Shown here one piece after another: positions 63,308-64,000 of a stretch of 64,000 nt of DNA. Each line of letters opens with the position of its first letter. Position 1 is the stretch's first letter. Source of the DNA: Sphingopyxis jiangsuensis (GTDB taxonomy: Bacteria > Pseudomonadota > Alphaproteobacteria > Sphingomonadales > Sphingomonadaceae); the NCBI RefSeq assembly GCF_016734905.1, contig NZ_JAERPO010000001.1, forward strand, positions 1,327,712-1,391,711. The letters run 5' to 3'. Below the pieces are notes generated by a model. It saw only the letters and a list, made by a program, of their open reading frames with translations. It did not search any database and was not told where the DNA came from. A program made the translations under genes and the position numbers.

Positions 63308-64000
63308 ATGGATATTGCCTATCATTCCGATGCGTCGGGGCCGGTCGGGTGCAATGGCGCTTCGCGCATCGTGGCGGTCGAACCGACGCTCTTTCGCGTC
63401 CCGCTTGCCGAGGCGCTCAGCGATGCCGGGCATGGGCTGCATACGCATTTCGAGATCGTGACCTGCCGCATCGTCTGTGCCGACGGTCTTGAAGGCATCG
63501 GCTATACCTACACCGGCGGACGCGGCGGCCAGGCCATTCATGCGCTGCTCGCGCACGAGATCGCCCCGCTCCTCCTCGGCCGCGACGCCGCCGAGGTCGA
63601 GGCCCTCTGGGCCGACATGCGCGGATGGCTTCATTATCTCGGCCTCGGCGGCGTTTGCGCTTTCGCGGTCGCTGCCGCCGACATCGCCCTCTGGGACCTG
63701 CGCGGCCTGCGCGCGCAGCGGCCGCTCTGGCAGCTCGCCGGCGGCCATGCCGACCATGTCGCCTGCTATCGCGGCCTTATCGACCTCGGCTATTCCGACG
63801 ACCAGCTCCTCGCCGCCGTCGAGCGCGAGTTCGCCGCCGGGCATCGCGGCATCAAGCTCAAGGTCGGCCGCAAGGATATCGCAACCGACGTCCGCCGCGT
63901 CCGCGCCGTCCGCCGCCTCATCGGCGACGATGCCATCCTCATGGCCGACGCCAACTACTCATGGGATGCGGACCAGGCCATCGCCTTCGCCCGCGCCGTC
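63308..64000 (+). CDS. Enolase-superfamily sugar-acid dehydratase (3' end missing)
   Basis: 231 residues are visible before the window ends. The mandelate racemase/muconate lactonizing N-terminal domain (~20-140) includes AAADIALWDLRG, and the barrel begins with the catalytic KxK in GIKLKVGRKD followed by the first metal Asp in LMADANYSW. The KxK places it with the cycloisomerase at 36311 rather than with the DgoD-type enzyme. ATG 63308 sits directly behind the TTGACA-repeat operator; no strong ribosome-binding site is seen. Candidate roles are dehydration of an L-sugar acid or racemisation. Product identity is open. Confidence 0.8.
   Translation, partial: MDIAYHSDASGPVGCNGASRIVAVEPTLFRVPLAEALSDAGHGLHTHFEIVTCRIVCADGLEGIGYTYTGGRGGQAIHALLAHEIAPLLLGRDAAEVEALWADMRGWLHYLGLGGVCAFAVAAADIALWDLRGLRAQRPLWQLAGGHADHVACYRGLIDLGYSDDQLLAAVEREFAAGHRGIKLKVGRKDIATDVRRVRAVRRLIGDDAILMADANYSWDADQAIAFARAV

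Larger units (their letters stand above)
32195..64000. mobile_element. Putative genomic island inserted at tRNA-Gln (left end)
   Basis: The tRNA fragment is on the minus strand, so its missing 5' side points right. In a site-specific insertion the displaced 3' end has the element on its 5' side and old chromosome on its 3' side, which places the element to the right of 32194. All the galactan-catabolic genes from the TonB receptor onward fall in it. The first 660 bases contain only degraded sequence. No integrase is seen; it would be expected next to the intact tRNA beyond the window. This is an inference from one junction. Confidence 0.55.

Noticed and set aside
32856..64000. Agar or porphyran as the preferred interpretation of the locus
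   Set aside because: GH16 motifs alone would allow it, but DgoK/DgoA handle D-series keto-deoxy acids and the L-anhydrogalactose-specific later enzymes are not seen; kept only as an alternative.
1..64000. CRISPR arrays, rRNA genes, complete insertion sequences or transposase genes
   Set aside because: None could be seen in the sequence on either strand; the direct TTGACA repeats at 63274-63303 are too few and too short for an array.

Overview
The window is one contiguous piece of a high-GC alphaproteobacterial chromosome, most likely from the order Sphingomonadales (Sphingopyxis/Sphingomonas-like). The evidence is a CtrA-type cell-cycle regulator with a TTAA-N7-TTAA box, a very large TonB-dependent receptor of the type these bacteria use for polysaccharides, and the local gene style. 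The taxon is an inference; no rRNA gene is present.

Positions 1 to about 26 kb are housekeeping and core accessory chromosome: an EnvC-like murein hydrolase activator (cut by the window edge), a CtpA-type S41 protease, DsbB, Coq7, an S9 peptidase broken by one in-frame amber codon, PmbA/TldE, an IMPase-family phosphatase, the rpsM-rpsK-rpoA-rplQ operon, a prolyl oligopeptidase, a free-methionine sulfoxide reductase, three small glycine-rich surface-type proteins, two PilZ proteins, CtrA, a LysR-pirin-azoreductase set, RluA-family and ArfB-like translation genes, an EVE protein and a 2-oxoglutarate oxygenase. From 26 to 30.3 kb two Cys-type sulfatases flank a TetR regulator, and both sulfatase promoters carry the same TGACAY-N5-RTGTCA operator. 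From 30.3 to 32.1 kb lie a solitary LexA-like box, a decayed Kef-type antiporter and a chromate transporter.

At 32143-32194 there is a 52-base 3' fragment of a tRNA-Gln(UUG) gene on the minus strand. Its orientation predicts that everything to its right is an integrated genomic island, with the intact tRNA and the integrase beyond the right edge.

The island (32.2-64 kb) is a catabolic locus for a sulfated galactan, best explained as carrageenan. It carries a TonB receptor, two GH16 enzymes with the ExDxxE active site, a GH42-like lipoprotein, three further Cys-type sulfatases, and an exported formylglycine-generating enzyme that could activate all five sulfatases. Two sugar-acid routes are encoded and meet at 2-keto-3-deoxy-galactonate. 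D-galactose could be processed by an SDR dehydrogenase, an SMP-30 lactonase and a DgoD-type dehydratase. 3,6-anhydro-D-galactose could be processed by an aldehyde dehydrogenase and an enolase-superfamily cycloisomerase. DgoK kinase and DgoA aldolase would then give pyruvate and glyceraldehyde 3-phosphate. A sugar-porter MFS protein provides inner-membrane uptake.

A palindrome AAACATCATATGTTT (exact or near-exact) occurs at six promoters of this locus, including that of a DgoR-like GntR regulator, which defines a local regulon. A second, different operator (GTTGACAATYGACAAT) marks the right-hand module: an FG-GAP/ASPIC protein, a second SMP-30 lactonase and a third enolase-superfamily gene that runs off the window. 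The role of the two FG-GAP/ASPIC proteins and of a Tat-like exported SDR enzyme is not explained by known carrageenan pathways; these are the least understood parts of the window.
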